The notes beneath the pieces were generated by a model, which did no database searches, was not told the DNA's origin, and saw only the letters and a list, made by a program, of their open reading frames with translations. Of a stretch of DNA of 33,806 bases, positions 13,374 through 22,652 are shown in pieces; position 1 is the stretch's first letter; each line of letters opens with the position of its first letter. Location of the stretch: positions 1-33,806 of the forward strand of contig JAAYJM010000067.1 of the NCBI GenBank assembly GCA_012522895.1, written 5' to 3'. The stretch comes from Ignavibacteria bacterium (GTDB lineage: Bacteria > Bacteroidota > Ignavibacteria > Kapaibacteriales > UBA2268). The translations under genes and the position numbers were made by a program.

Positions 13374-15722
13374 TTACAGCTCTACCACAGTAACTCCATC
13401 GCCGCCTTCAAGAAGATCGCCATCGCGATATGACTTTATTGTCGGGTGATGATGCAAAAACTCTTGAATTGCTTTTCTCAAAGCTCCAGTGCCTTTCCCG
13501 TGAATAATTGTGATTTGGTCTGCGTTACCAAGGATTGCCTGCGAAATAAAATCGTCGACCTCGCGAATCGATTCCTCAGCTCTTTTACCGCGCAAATCTA
13601 TTCGAGTGCTTGCATCGAAGCGAATGTAGTCCGCAGCAGTGGTTTTCTTTGTTTTAGGCAAATCTGTTTTCCGAAGCTGGCTTAAATCAACTTTGAATTT
13701 TACATCGTTAAACTCGACTATTGCGCTGTTGTTTTTTTCATTAATAGAAATAATTATTCCAACCTCCGAAGAATCTTCCATAGTTACAGCATAACCGGGC
13801 AAAAGCTGCTCTTCTTCTTGTTCTTTTGGCGGTTCTAATTTTTCAGCTTTTTCAATTATTTTTTCCTTTTTCGCAAAATATTCTTTTTTTATTACTGAAA
13901 TTTGCTTTTTCTCTTCTCTTATCTCTTTGATTGTGCCTTCTATTAAAGCATTTGCGCCTTGCAAGATTTCTGCCGCTTCTTCCCTTGCGTTTCTTATATA
14001 AATTTGCTTTTTCTCTTTGATTTCTTTAAGTTTAGCTTCGTAGTCCTCTTTTAATTTTTGCATTTTCAATTTATACTTTTCTGCTTCAGCTATATTTTCT
14101 TCCGCCTTGTTCCTGTATCCTTGCAAAATTGCAATGCTTTCCTCGAGTTGAGTTTGCTTTTCACCAATATATTTTTTTGCACGCTTTAGAACTAATTTAG
14201 AAAGTCCAAGATTTTCAGCAAGAACAAAAGCATAGCTGTTGCCGGGGATTCCTTGCAAAAACTTATAAGTTGGCTTGAGCTGAGCTTGATTAAATTCAAG
14301 CGAGCAATTTTCTATTTCCGCCTTATTTAAAGAATATGCTTTAAGTGAGGATTGATGCGTAGTTGCAACGAAGAAAAGCTTTATTTCTAAAAAAGTATCG
14401 AGCAGTCCAGCCGCAAGGGCGCTTCCCTCCTGCGGGTCTGTTCCAGAGCCAATTTCATCTATCAAAACAAGCGAGGAAGATGTGCAATTATCAACAATCT
14501 GCTTCAATTCTTTAATTTGTGAACTAAAAGTGCTTAAATCGCTTTCAATCGACTGATGGTCGCCAATCGAAGTGAAAATGTTTCTATAATTTGTTTTGCA
14601 ATAGCCAAGCGGGAAACAGCCAGAAAGAGCAAGGGCAACATTGACACCAATACTTTTTAGTGCAACGGTTTTGCCGCCTGCGTTGGGACCGGAAATCAAA
14701 TGACCTCGCTTTTCTGAATTGAAACTAATAGAAAGTGGAACTACGTTTTTGAAGCCTTTGGACTGGATAAGCAAGGGGTGCCTGATGTCTTGCAAAACAA
14801 TTTCATTTTCTTCGGAAATGACTGGCTTGATGCAGCCAAACTCATTTGCATAATTTGCCTTTGCAATTAAAGAATCCAAATGAGAAGCGATAGAAAGCGA
14901 GTAAATGTAGGCGCTTAGCTCTTGACGTAATTCCGATGTGAGATTATGAAGAATTTTATATATTTCGCGATTTTCTTCATTTTTTAAAAGGGAAACTTCG
15001 TTATTTAGCTCAAAAATTTCCATTGGCTCAAGGAAAACCGTTGCTCCTGTTTGAGAAACCCCGTGAATGATGCCCGGTATATGTCTTTTATGCTCAACTT
15101 TTACAGGAATTACAAATCGTTCATCTCTAATTGTGGTAAATTCTTCTTGCAGCATATCGTCTTCGGACACCTTTTTCATAATTTTTTGCAAGCGACTGCG
15201 AAGAAATGCCGATTTACTGCTTATTTCTCGGCGAATGCGTGCAAGCTCTTTAGAAGCGTTGTCCTTCACATTGCCCATATCGTCAATTGCATCGTTGATA
15301 TGCTTTTCAAGTAAAATATTTTCACTTAACTGGGAAATTTCATCATAAAGATATGGATATTTTTCGCTGCGACTGTTAAAATAGCTTTTCAGCAGGCGGC
15401 AAAGTCGAATAAAATCTTTAACAGCAAGCAGCTCGCCGGTGCTTAAAACTGAATTTTCTATTTGTGCCTTGAACAGCTTTGAACGAACATCGCTTAGCCC
15501 TTCAAGCGGAAGCGAGTCGTCATAAAGCAAGAGCTGTGCCGTTTCTTCTATTAAATTGTGTTCATTTTGCAGCTGTTGAATGTCATCGTTTGGCTCGGAA
15601 TTTAAAATAATTTCCTTTCCAAGGTCTGAATGTGCTTTTTTGGCAATAAGTTCTAAAACCTGATAAAATTCAAGTTCTTTCAGCGTTGCCCTTTGCAAAG
15701 ATTTTTCTTCTGTTATTTCCAT
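13374..15722 (-). CDS. mutS2: Endonuclease MutS2
   Basis: This 782-aa protein is of normal length for MutS2. The N-terminal 300 residues are the helical core and clamp region (LKELEFYQVLELIAKKAHS). The ATPase follows: Walker A GPNAGGKTVALKSIG (about residue 343), Walker B SLVLIDEIGSGTDPQEG (about 419) and the ATTHQ switch. A long charged coiled coil covers about 510-640. The C-terminal Smr nuclease domain begins at RIDLRGKRAEESI and contains IIHGKGTGALR and the terminal GGDGVTVVEL. MutS2 is linked to suppression of recombination and, in some bacteria, to rescue of collided ribosomes; it is not the mismatch-repair MutS. It lies 36 bases downstream of topA on the same strand and is probably cotranscribed. 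Confidence 0.96.
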   Translation of the reverse strand: MEITEEKSLQRATLKELEFYQVLELIAKKAHSDLGKEIILNSEPNDDIQQLQNEHNLIEETAQLLLYDDSLPLEGLSDVRSKLFKAQIENSVLSTGELLAVKDFIRLCRLLKSYFNSRSEKYPYLYDEISQLSENILLEKHINDAIDDMGNVKDNASKELARIRREISSKSAFLRSRLQKIMKKVSEDDMLQEEFTTIRDERFVIPVKVEHKRHIPGIIHGVSQTGATVFLEPMEIFELNNEVSLLKNEENREIYKILHNLTSELRQELSAYIYSLSIASHLDSLIAKANYANEFGCIKPVISEENEIVLQDIRHPLLIQSKGFKNVVPLSISFNSEKRGHLISGPNAGGKTVALKSIGVNVALALSGCFPLGYCKTNYRNIFTSIGDHQSIESDLSTFSSQIKELKQIVDNCTSSSLVLIDEIGSGTDPQEGSALAAGLLDTFLEIKLFFVATTHQSSLKAYSLNKAEIENCSLEFNQAQLKPTYKFLQGIPGNSYAFVLAENLGLSKLVLKRAKKYIGEKQTQLEESIAILQGYRNKAEENIAEAEKYKLKMQKLKEDYEAKLKEIKEKKQIYIRNAREEAAEILQGANALIEGTIKEIREEKKQISVIKKEYFAKKEKIIEKAEKLEPPKEQEEEQLLPGYAVTMEDSSEVGIIISINEKNNSAIVEFNDVKFKVDLSQLRKTDLPKTKKTTAADYIRFDASTRIDLRGKRAEESIREVDDFISQAILGNADQITIIHGKGTGALRKAIQEFLHHHPTIKSYRDGDLLEGGDGVTVVEL

Positions 15723-15758
15723 ATCCTAAAAATATTAAAAACTTTTGATTGGGAAAAC

Positions 15759-18080
15759 TTAGTTTTCAAATTCACTGTTGCATTTTGGACATTTTAAATA
15801 TCTTTCCCATTCACCAGCTTTTTTCCTAAAACGAGCTTCTATATAATAGTGATTGCAGTTGGGACAAGCCCTGTTTATTGGCTCATAATTCGTTAAGTAA
15901 TCACATTTTGGATAGTTTGAGCAGCCCCAAAATTTCTTTTTTGTTTTTGGACTATACCTTTCACTTAGCACGCCCTCAGCGCACTTCGGACATTTCACAT
16001 TAGTAGAAATCTGCTTAATCCCTTTGCAATTTGGATAGTCAATACAGCCGTAAAATTTCCCATAGCGTCCTTCACGAACCACCATTTGTTTTCCACAAAG
16101 ATCGCAGGTAATCCCTTCAGCTATTTCTGGCTCTTTCTTTTCTTCTTGAGCGCTTTTTGGAAGTGGTTTAGTGAAAGTGCAATCTGGATAACGGGAACAG
16201 CCAAGGAATCGGCCTCTTTTGCTTACTTTAATCAGCATCGGGGCGCCGCATTCATCACATATTATTTCTGGAATATCGTTTTTGTTTTCTGCTCTGTCCA
16301 AAGATTCTTTGAAAGGACCATAAAAATCTTTTACAACATCGAGATAGCTGCTCTTCCCTTCTGCAATTACGTCAAGTTTGGTTTCCATTTCCGCCGTGAA
16401 ATCCACGTTGAAAAGCTCGGGGAAATATTTCAGCAAAACCTCAACCACACCAATACCCAATTCCGTTGGGAAAAAGACCTTGCTCTCTAAATTAACGTAT
16501 TTTCTTTCAATCAAAGTGCTGATAATTGTGGCATAAGTGCTTGGGCGTCCAATGCCTAACTCGTCAAGCTCTTTAACAATACTTGCTTCATTAAAGCGTG
16601 GCTTGGGCTTAGTTTGGTGCTTTTGATAATCCAATTTTTCCAAATCTAAAGGCGCTTTTTCTTTTAGATTTGCTGGTAAAAGCCCGCTTTCTTCCTTGTC
16701 CGCTTGCGAATCCTCTTTTAAGTCGGAATAAACGATTAAAAAACCTTGAAATTTAATAATTGAACCCGTTGCTCTAAATAAAAAGTTTTCACTTGAAATA
16801 TTGACTGTGGTTTGGTCAATTATCGCTGGCGCCATTTGAGAAGCAAGAAAACGATTATATATTAATTCATAAAGCCTTGCGGCATCTCTATCCAAATATT
16901 TTGAAATCTGCTTTGGAGAGTTCTCAATTGATGTGGGACGAATAGCTTCGTGAGCGTCCTGCACATTCGATGATTTAGAAGAATAAAAGGGCGCCTTTGC
17001 TGGCAAATACTCTTTGCCATAAATAGTTTGAATGTAATCCCTTGCTTGACTTTGTGCATCTGGAGAAATGCGAACAGAATCCGTTCTCATATAAGTAATT
17101 AAACCGATTGAGCCTTCACTTCCAATATTAACACCTTCATAAAGCGTTTGGGCAAGTGTCATAGTTTTTTTATTGGAAAAACCGAGCCGTTTTGCCGCTT
17201 CTTGCTGCAAACTGCTTGTGGTGAAAGGAGGATATGGGTTTCGTTTTACTTGCTTTTTTTGTATAGATTCTATTGAAAAGCTATCTTTTTTTATTCTCTC
17301 AATTAAATCTTTTGCCTCGCCTTCGCTTCTAATGAAATTCAATGATTCAAGCTTTTTATCGATTTTCTTTTGCTCGGAGTCGCTGTTCGATTTTGCTGAA
17401 CCCTCTGGATTTTTGATTGTTTTTCCATTAAAACCCACTAAACGGGCTTTAATAGTAGATTTTTCCTCCGTTAAAAAAGTGCCAAGCACCGACCAATACT
17501 CAATCGGAACGAAAGACCGTATTTCGCTCTCCCGCTCACAAATCAGACGGAGGGCAACGGATTGCACTCTGCCAGCTGAAAGAGCTTGACTTGTTTTATC
17601 GAGCATTGCTTTGGAAACGAAAGGAGAAACCTGAAAGCCGATCAGTCGGTCAAGCACCCTTCTTGCTTGCTGAGCTTGAAAAAGATTGTCGTCAATATCG
17701 CGCAAGTTTTTTAGTCCGCCGCTAATGCCATTTTTCGTTATTTCATTGAAAATAAGTCGCTTTATATTTGGATTCTTTTGCTTAACTTCTTGAGCTATAT
17801 GCCAAGCTATTGCCTCGCCTTCGCGGTCTGGGTCTGTTGCAATCAGCACCTCTTCAACTTTTTCAGCTTGACTTTTCAATCTTTTTACGATTTCAGCTTT
17901 TCCGCGTATAGTTTGATATTTTGGCTCAAAATTTTTATTTATATCGACTCCAAGTCCGAATTTCACTAAATCTTTGATATGCCCAACCGAGGCTTCCACT
18001 AAATAGTCTTTTCCGAGGTATTTGTTAATCGTCTTTGCTTTTGATGGAGACTCAACTACTACTAATCTTTTTTTCGCCAT
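15759..18080 (-). CDS. topA: DNA topoisomerase I
   Basis: This 773-aa type IA topoisomerase relaxes negative supercoils. The TOPRIM domain opens the protein (LVVVESPSKAKTINKYLG), with the acidic ATDPDREGEAIAWH motif near residue 105. The catalytic tyrosine is in GLITYMRTDSVRIS, near residue 325. The C-terminus holds four zinc-ribbon modules from about residue 585, each with CxxC pairs: CDECG...CSRYPDC, CDLCG...CIDYPNC, CPKC...CSNYPKC and CPNC...CPKC. The ATG at 18080 follows AGAAAG. The gene is followed closely by mutS2. The region upstream to the next gene holds repeats and presumably its promoter. Confidence 0.97.
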   Translation of the reverse strand: MAKKRLVVVESPSKAKTINKYLGKDYLVEASVGHIKDLVKFGLGVDINKNFEPKYQTIRGKAEIVKRLKSQAEKVEEVLIATDPDREGEAIAWHIAQEVKQKNPNIKRLIFNEITKNGISGGLKNLRDIDDNLFQAQQARRVLDRLIGFQVSPFVSKAMLDKTSQALSAGRVQSVALRLICERESEIRSFVPIEYWSVLGTFLTEEKSTIKARLVGFNGKTIKNPEGSAKSNSDSEQKKIDKKLESLNFIRSEGEAKDLIERIKKDSFSIESIQKKQVKRNPYPPFTTSSLQQEAAKRLGFSNKKTMTLAQTLYEGVNIGSEGSIGLITYMRTDSVRISPDAQSQARDYIQTIYGKEYLPAKAPFYSSKSSNVQDAHEAIRPTSIENSPKQISKYLDRDAARLYELIYNRFLASQMAPAIIDQTTVNISSENFLFRATGSIIKFQGFLIVYSDLKEDSQADKEESGLLPANLKEKAPLDLEKLDYQKHQTKPKPRFNEASIVKELDELGIGRPSTYATIISTLIERKYVNLESKVFFPTELGIGVVEVLLKYFPELFNVDFTAEMETKLDVIAEGKSSYLDVVKDFYGPFKESLDRAENKNDIPEIICDECGAPMLIKVSKRGRFLGCSRYPDCTFTKPLPKSAQEEKKEPEIAEGITCDLCGKQMVVREGRYGKFYGCIDYPNCKGIKQISTNVKCPKCAEGVLSERYSPKTKKKFWGCSNYPKCDYLTNYEPINRACPNCNHYYIEARFRKKAGEWERYLKCPKCNSEFEN

Positions 18081-18447
18081 TTCTTTCTGTTCTTAAATAA
18101 ATTAATAATTATTAAAACGTTTTTACTTTTTCCCAAATTGTAAATAGGAAAAAATAAAATTAACGATTTTTCTTGAGATTTCTTTTCTTGTTTGAATTAA
18201 AATAATGTAAACAAGCAAAGGCTTGCACTTGAAAAGCCCTGAGCTTTGCGTTATTGCCAAGTCTTTCTGAACGTAGTGAAGAATCCAGAAAATCCCCCCG
18301 ACCCCCTTTTTCAAAGGGGGAGATAGAAGGGCACCGTCTTTCTGAACAAAGTGAAGAATCCAGAAAATTTTTCTATTCCCTAATTACTCTGGACTCTTCA
18401 CTACGTTCAGAGTGACGATCCTGCACTTATCCCCTGTATTGCATAAG
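18081..18447. other. Intergenic region between topA and nuoG, with repeat cluster
   Basis: These 367 bases carry no gene. The half next to topA is AT-rich and should hold the topA promoter, although no clear -35/-10 pair was identified. The half next to nuoG is occupied by the repeats at 18261-18416. Confidence 0.5.
18261..18416. repeat. 75-bp composite repeat, direct and inverted copies
   Basis: A full unit of the 4957-5237 repeat family starts at 18261 (GTCTTTCTGAACGTAGTGAA) and includes the CCCCCTTTTTCAAAGGGGG hairpin. The next unit starts exactly 75 bases later, at 18336, and loses similarity after CCAGAAAAT. An inverted copy of the first module lies at 18387-18416 (ending CACTACGTTCAGAGTGAC), so the cluster can also fold into one larger stem. 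Confidence 0.85.
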
Positions 18448-20220
18448 TTACCAAACAGGCGTTAAATAGTGTGAAAGATAGTTCAGCACCTTTTCATCTG
18501 GCTTGTCAGCTTTTCCAAGCGTTAAGCCTTGATAATAATCTAATAATTGGTAGTTCATTCCTTTAAAACTTGGCACCTGATTTGAAATTTCGTCAAAAAT
18601 ATCGGAAGAAGATTTATAGTTCCAGTTTGCCCCTAATTGCTTAGCGAGCATTTGGAGAATTGCCCAATTCTGTTTAGAGTGGCGAAGCTCGTGCTGAGTC
18701 CATCTGTCGTTGTGTGAGCCGAATTTATCCAAGCGGCTCATTTTCATTCCCATATAGCGTTGATTTTCTGCTGTTCTAAGAAAGGGTTCAAAATGCTGAA
18801 CGCGCTTATCTTCATTTGTGAAAGTGCCTTCGGATTCCGCAAAAGTAGATGCAGCAAAAACAAGATCTGCTAATTTACTGATTTTATTCTTATTAGAAGA
18901 ATGAACTATTATGAACTCCAAATTCTTTAATTCATTTTCCAAACCCTCAATTTTTAAAATGTCCTCATCTAAGCTGTGCAAAACCTTGATTTGCTTTGAG
19001 CGAATTTTTGCAATCAAATCGCTTATTTGAGTTCCTTTATTGCCCGATAGTCCAAGCTCAATCAGTCCATTTGTGTTTGGTGCTTTGTCGCTTGTTCGTA
19101 GAAAATCATCGGCAAACGCTTCTTCGTAATGCTTTATAAAATCTAAATTATTGGATTTTAAGATTTTTTTCACATAGTTTGCAAATAAGTAATTGTCTTC
19201 ATTGCTGCTTTTTGCGGAAGCGATGAACATTATTTCAGACGGCTTGTATTTTTTTAAATTGTTTGATGCAAAAGCAATAGCTTCTTGCCAAGAAACAGAG
19301 ACTAATTGCCCTTCTTTTTTAATCATTGGCTCAGTAATTCTATTTTCATTTACAGTTGGGTAAATGTTAAGCCTTCCCCAATCGCAGATCCAAAATTTAT
19401 TTACATAAGGATTTGGAGCAGGGTCATAGCGTAGAATTTCATTGTTGCGAACTCCAATTTTCACATTGCAGCCACGCGAGCAACCAGTGCAAATTGAAGG
19501 ATTAAAGCTCATATCCCAAACCCGCGATTTGAAGCGGAAATCTTTGCTTGTCAAAGCTCCAACAGGGCAAATATCTATGACATTCATTGAGTATGGACTA
19601 TCGAACTCCTTGTCTTCAAATAGCTTAATAGTAACCTTGTCGTTGCGATTAAAGAATGTAAGAACATCTTGCTTAGCAATTTCTTGAGCAAAGCGAATAC
19701 AACGGGAGCAAGAGATACAACGCTCAGCATCATAAAGCACGTTAGGACCCCAAGACACTCGCTTGTCCTTATGGTTCTTTGTTTCTATAAAGCGGCTTTC
19801 TCCATCAGAATAACGGAAAGCATATTCTTGAAGTTTGCACAGCCCAGCCTCATCGCAAATTGGACAGTCCAAAGGGTGATTTATTAAAAGAAATTCCATA
19901 ACTGCTTCTTGCGCTTTAATTGCCGCTTTGCTCAAAGTGCGGACCTGCATTTCATCGCTAATCTGCGTGGCACAAGCGATTTGCAGTTTTGGAAAAAAAT
20001 TTATTATTGTCTTTCCATTTTCATCTTTTTCAAAAGAGCCGTCAGCAAGGCGTTTGGGAAGTCCAACCTCAACAAGACACATACGGCAGTTGCCAGAGAC
20101 GGAAAGTTCCGGGTGCCAGCAAAAATGAGGGATTGTTATGCCATTTTGGTAAGCAACCTCAATTATTGTCTGATTCGGATTTCCTTTACAAGGCTTGCCA
20201 TCTATGTAAATACGAGCCAT
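18448..20220 (-). CDS. nuoG: NADH-quinone oxidoreductase subunit G (short form)
   Basis: This 590-aa iron-sulfur protein belongs to the complex I electron-input arm. The 2Fe-2S domain has Cys34, Cys45 and Cys48 (PHFCWHPE, NCRMC), with the fourth Cys in QIACAT. The His-ligated 4Fe-4S motif is NHPLDCPICDEAGLC, near residue 115. A further 4Fe-4S site is formed by CISCSRC and DICPVGAL. At about 244 comes CTGCSRGCNVKIG followed by FWICDWGR, the extra N7-type cluster. The molybdopterin-like domain after that is short: members such as Thermus Nqo3 and E. coli NuoG are about 780-910 aa. No other nuo gene lies in the window, so it is separated from any nuo operon or serves another NADH- or hydrogenase-type complex. 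The start has a good ribosome site, TTTTGGAG. Confidence 0.88.
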   Translation of the reverse strand: MARIYIDGKPCKGNPNQTIIEVAYQNGITIPHFCWHPELSVSGNCRMCLVEVGLPKRLADGSFEKDENGKTIINFFPKLQIACATQISDEMQVRTLSKAAIKAQEAVMEFLLINHPLDCPICDEAGLCKLQEYAFRYSDGESRFIETKNHKDKRVSWGPNVLYDAERCISCSRCIRFAQEIAKQDVLTFFNRNDKVTIKLFEDKEFDSPYSMNVIDICPVGALTSKDFRFKSRVWDMSFNPSICTGCSRGCNVKIGVRNNEILRYDPAPNPYVNKFWICDWGRLNIYPTVNENRITEPMIKKEGQLVSVSWQEAIAFASNNLKKYKPSEIMFIASAKSSNEDNYLFANYVKKILKSNNLDFIKHYEEAFADDFLRTSDKAPNTNGLIELGLSGNKGTQISDLIAKIRSKQIKVLHSLDEDILKIEGLENELKNLEFIIVHSSNKNKISKLADLVFAASTFAESEGTFTNEDKRVQHFEPFLRTAENQRYMGMKMSRLDKFGSHNDRWTQHELRHSKQNWAILQMLAKQLGANWNYKSSSDIFDEISNQVPSFKGMNYQLLDYYQGLTLGKADKPDEKVLNYLSHYLTPVW

Positions 20221-20386
20221 TTATGCTCCAAAATATTAATAATTTTCTATTTGCAACTCAATTTGCAAATTCTAATATACAAATATATTTCTTTTTTAAA
20301 AAAATTAGCTAATATTTTTAAAAATAATCATTATATTCGATTTTTTTTAATTGAATTTAAAGTTTTATAGAAAAATAATTTGGAAA

Positions 20387-20653
20387 ATGGTAGAAACAAA
20401 AGTTACAGTAATAAATAACGCTGGTATTCACACAAGACCCGCTGCTATTATCGTTAAAACTGCAGCTGCTTTTAAATCGGAGGTATTTCTATCGCGGGAC
20501 GGATATTCCGTTAATGCAAAAAGTATAATCGGGGTGATGACCCTCACTGCTGAAAAGGGGGCTGAGCTAATTTTAAGAACCGAAGGTCCGGACGAGCAAA
20601 AAGCTGCAAACAACATTATTGCATTATTTGAAGATGGCTTTGGAGAAATTTAG
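20387..20653 (+). CDS. HPr-family phosphocarrier protein
   Basis: This 88-aa cytoplasmic protein starts at the ATG at 20387 rather than an upstream TTG at 20351. With this start the two phosphorylation sites fall at the canonical positions: His15 in AGIHTRPAA (phosphorylated by enzyme I/PEP) and Ser46 in NAKSIIGVM (target of HPr kinase). HPr carries phosphate in the sugar PTS, or acts only as a regulator in bacteria without a full PTS. No enzyme I, EII or hprK gene lies in the window. It is divergent from nuoG and convergent with lptE. A bulged hairpin GCTTTCAAA/TTTGGAAAGC (20654-20675) right after the stop may aid termination. Confidence 0.9.
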   Translation: MVETKVTVINNAGIHTRPAAIIVKTAAAFKSEVFLSRDGYSVNAKSIIGVMTLTAEKGAELILRTEGPDEQKAANNIIALFEDGFGEI

Positions 20654-20675
20654 GCTTTCAAATAGTTTGGAAAGC
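20654..20675 (+). terminator. Weak hairpin after HPr gene
   Basis: GCTTTCAAA and TTTGGAAAGC pair with one bulged G around a TAG loop, immediately downstream of the stop. No T run follows, so termination strength is doubtful. Confidence 0.3.
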
Positions 20676-20705
20676 TAAAAGGCAAGCATTTGCAGAAAAT
20701 AAATT

Positions 20706-21224
20706 TTACCAGCCGGAAACTACGGCTAACATTATATCTTCAGATATTTGCTCTAAAATCTCACTGATTGCCTGCTCCCTATTTGCTTGGGCATTATCTA
20801 TATTATAGACGCTATAAATTGAAAAATTTTTTTTCCAAAAGCTAGTTCTTTTCACATTATCAATATATTCAGCCTCGCAAGTAATGGTCATCTTTCTTTC
20901 TTTTTCCAACTCACCTGCTTGAACGGTTGAAATTTCGTCTCTTATAGAAGAAATTATAATATTCAAGCGGGAGTCGGAGGCAGATTCTACAAGCTCCAAA
21001 GAATTATCTCTTCTAAAGTTATCAATTATGCTTTGAGTTAGCATCTCTCGATAATTTGGGTTTCCATAGCCGCTATTATCCCGAATTGAGCTAATGTGAA
21101 TTGTTTTAATATGCCCCGGGATTGAGCTTCCAGTAAAAGAATAGCAGCCGCTAAGCAAAATCAACAAGGAAAATACGAAAACAATTCTTTTTAAAAAAAA
21201 CAATACAGAAAACTCTTTTTGCAT
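20706..21224 (-). CDS. LptE-family LPS-assembly lipoprotein
   Basis: This 172-aa lipoprotein has the N-terminal hydrophobic stretch IVFVFSLLILLSGC, whose LLSGC lipobox is cut before the Cys near residue 27. The mature part starts YSFTGSSIPGHIKTIHI and has the LptE-type beta-alpha layout (SRLNIIISSIRDEIS, KMTITCEAEYID, AISEILEQISEDIM). In Gram-negative bacteria LptE plugs the LptD barrel and helps insert lipopolysaccharide in the outer membrane. The start lies 6 bases after the stop of the hydrolase gene upstream, behind AGGA, so the two are in one operon. LptE sequences diverge strongly; the call rests on size, lipobox and the GCYSF opening common in the Bacteroidota forms. Confidence 0.75.
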   Translation of the reverse strand: MQKEFSVLFFLKRIVFVFSLLILLSGCYSFTGSSIPGHIKTIHISSIRDNSGYGNPNYREMLTQSIIDNFRRDNSLELVESASDSRLNIIISSIRDEISTVQAGELEKERKMTITCEAEYIDNVKRTSFWKKNFSIYSVYNIDNAQANREQAISEILEQISEDIMLAVVSGW

Positions 21225-21230
21225 TTTTTC

Positions 21231-21875
21231 CTAATCTAACTCAAATCGAATGAATGGATTATACTTTTTCTCATCAGCGATTGTTGTTTTCATACCATGC
21301 CCCGGATAAATGGTAAAATCATCTGGCAATGTAAGTATTTTATTTTTTATAGAATTTTTTAAATCTTCGTAATTGCCGCCAGGGAAATCGTATCTGCCAA
21401 CACTATTTTTAAATAAGGTGTCGCCAGTGAAAATCACTTTTTTATTTTTCTCAACAAAGCAAACGCTCCCCTCTGTATGCCCGGGGGTGGACAGAACTTG
21501 AAAGCAACTATAGTCAGCAAAAAGTATATCCATTTCTTCTTGCAAATAAACATCGGGTTTAATAGGAGATAGCTCAAAATCTAATGGGACTATACTGTGC
21601 TTCATAGGGTCGAGTAATCTATATTCGTCTAAAGTATGAACTGCAATCGCGGCGCCTGTTAATTCCTTTAACTTCGGGGCACCAGCGAAATGATCCCAAT
21701 GGGAATGGGTTAACAAAATAATTCTTAATTCTAAATTATGCTTTTCTAAATGATACATTGTTTTTTCAGCGCAGTCCAAAGGTGCATCAATAAGCACGGC
21801 ATAATTACTTGCATCTGTATGAATCAAATAGAATCTTGTTGCCAAAGGACCGGCTTCTAAACTTATTATTTTCAT
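21231..21875 (-). CDS. Metallo-beta-lactamase-fold hydrolase (glyoxalase II-like)
   Basis: This cytoplasmic protein of 214 aa uses the ATG at 21875, which has AAGGA spaced 7 bases upstream. The longer frame back to 21947 has no such site and gives an unlikely hydrophobic extension. The zinc site is complete: LTHSHWDHFAG (HxHxDH), STPGHTEGSV, IFTGDTLF and IYPGHGMKTT. Length and motif spacing fit the short MBL-fold hydrolases related to glyoxalase II, which cleave thioesters such as S-lactoylglutathione. The true substrate is not known. It is cotranscribed with lptE downstream. Confidence 0.88.
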   Translation of the reverse strand: MKIISLEAGPLATRFYLIHTDASNYAVLIDAPLDCAEKTMYHLEKHNLELRIILLTHSHWDHFAGAPKLKELTGAAIAVHTLDEYRLLDPMKHSIVPLDFELSPIKPDVYLQEEMDILFADYSCFQVLSTPGHTEGSVCFVEKNKKVIFTGDTLFKNSVGRYDFPGGNYEDLKNSIKNKILTLPDDFTIYPGHGMKTTIADEKKYNPFIRFELD

Positions 21876-22030
21876 TTTCATTTCCTTGTTTTTTTCTACA
21901 AAAATAAGAAAATTAAACAATAATTGTAAATTAAATAATTTTTGCAAAAAAAATGAGCTTCACTTTATAGATGAAGCCCACCATACATTTTGTTTAGAGA
22001 TTTGATTAAGCAAAAAGCAAATGCTTGCGA

Positions 22031-22639
22031 TTAGCTTTTTGTAACAATGAATTCGCCGTAATCATCGCCGCATTCTATTCCTTTCACCTGCTCGCACTTA
22101 AAAGCACTAATTCTATCTCCTTCGTTAGAGCTGCTGTATTCACCGGCATAAGCTAATGCCATAAAAGCAGCTGAAACGCCTCTTATCATGTAAGCGCTCA
22201 TTTTTTTGGACTTTCCATATTTTGCTACGTCAGACTCATAATAATTATATGCACGCACCACCATTTTCTCCCCTGGAACAAGCTCAATCACTTCAGCGTT
22301 AGCCCAGCCCCAAGCAGTAAACACAGCATAAGCTCCATAAAGAATATCTTCTGGCGCTTTTTCAATCATTGGAACAACAATTCTCTTCCATTCTTCAGAA
22401 GTAATGATTCCATAGCCAGTGTGATAGCCACACTCTTGAGCTGCATTTACCAGCAAATATTCAGTTGCCTCAAGCATTTCTGGACTTGCTTTCGTTGAGA
22501 GCCGTTCAGCAAAAGAATTCCAAAAAGCCGCCGGAAGCCTATTCACCATTACATTAAAACCTTCGATAATGCCTTCTTCGTTGCTTTCCGCACTAACTTT
22601 AGACATTTCTTCAATGATTTTCTTTCTATCTATAGCCAT
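22031..22639 (-). CDS. V4R-domain protein, paralogue A
   Basis: This 202-aa soluble protein is the third gene of a tight cluster. The C-terminal half fits the V4R (4-vinyl reductase) domain: GWANAEVIELVPGEKMVVRA, then a Tyr/Glu-rich strand, SAYMIRGVSAAFMALAYAG, and finally FKCEQVKGIECGDDYGEFIV, which keeps the E/C-x-x-GDD-x-x-EF ending of V4R. V4R domains bind small molecules in bacteriochlorophyll reductase BchJ and in aromatic-sensing regulators such as PoxR. No DNA-binding or catalytic domain is attached here. The N-terminal half (residues 1-95) is helical and holds the Cys/His motif ECGYHTG. The ribosome site AAAGGAG is strong. The 174-aa neighbour shares the same pattern, so the two may form a heterodimer. 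Function unknown. Confidence 0.7.
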   Translation of the reverse strand: MAIDRKKIIEEMSKVSAESNEEGIIEGFNVMVNRLPAAFWNSFAERLSTKASPEMLEATEYLLVNAAQECGYHTGYGIITSEEWKRIVVPMIEKAPEDILYGAYAVFTAWGWANAEVIELVPGEKMVVRAYNYYESDVAKYGKSKKMSAYMIRGVSAAFMALAYAGEYSSSNEGDRISAFKCEQVKGIECGDDYGEFIVTKS

Positions 22640-22652
22640 AATAACTCTCCTT

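Noticed and set aside
18123-18314. 63-aa frame upstream of topA on the - strand
   Set aside because: It begins in the repeat hairpin and continues in AT-rich non-coding DNA, without a ribosome site or family likeness.
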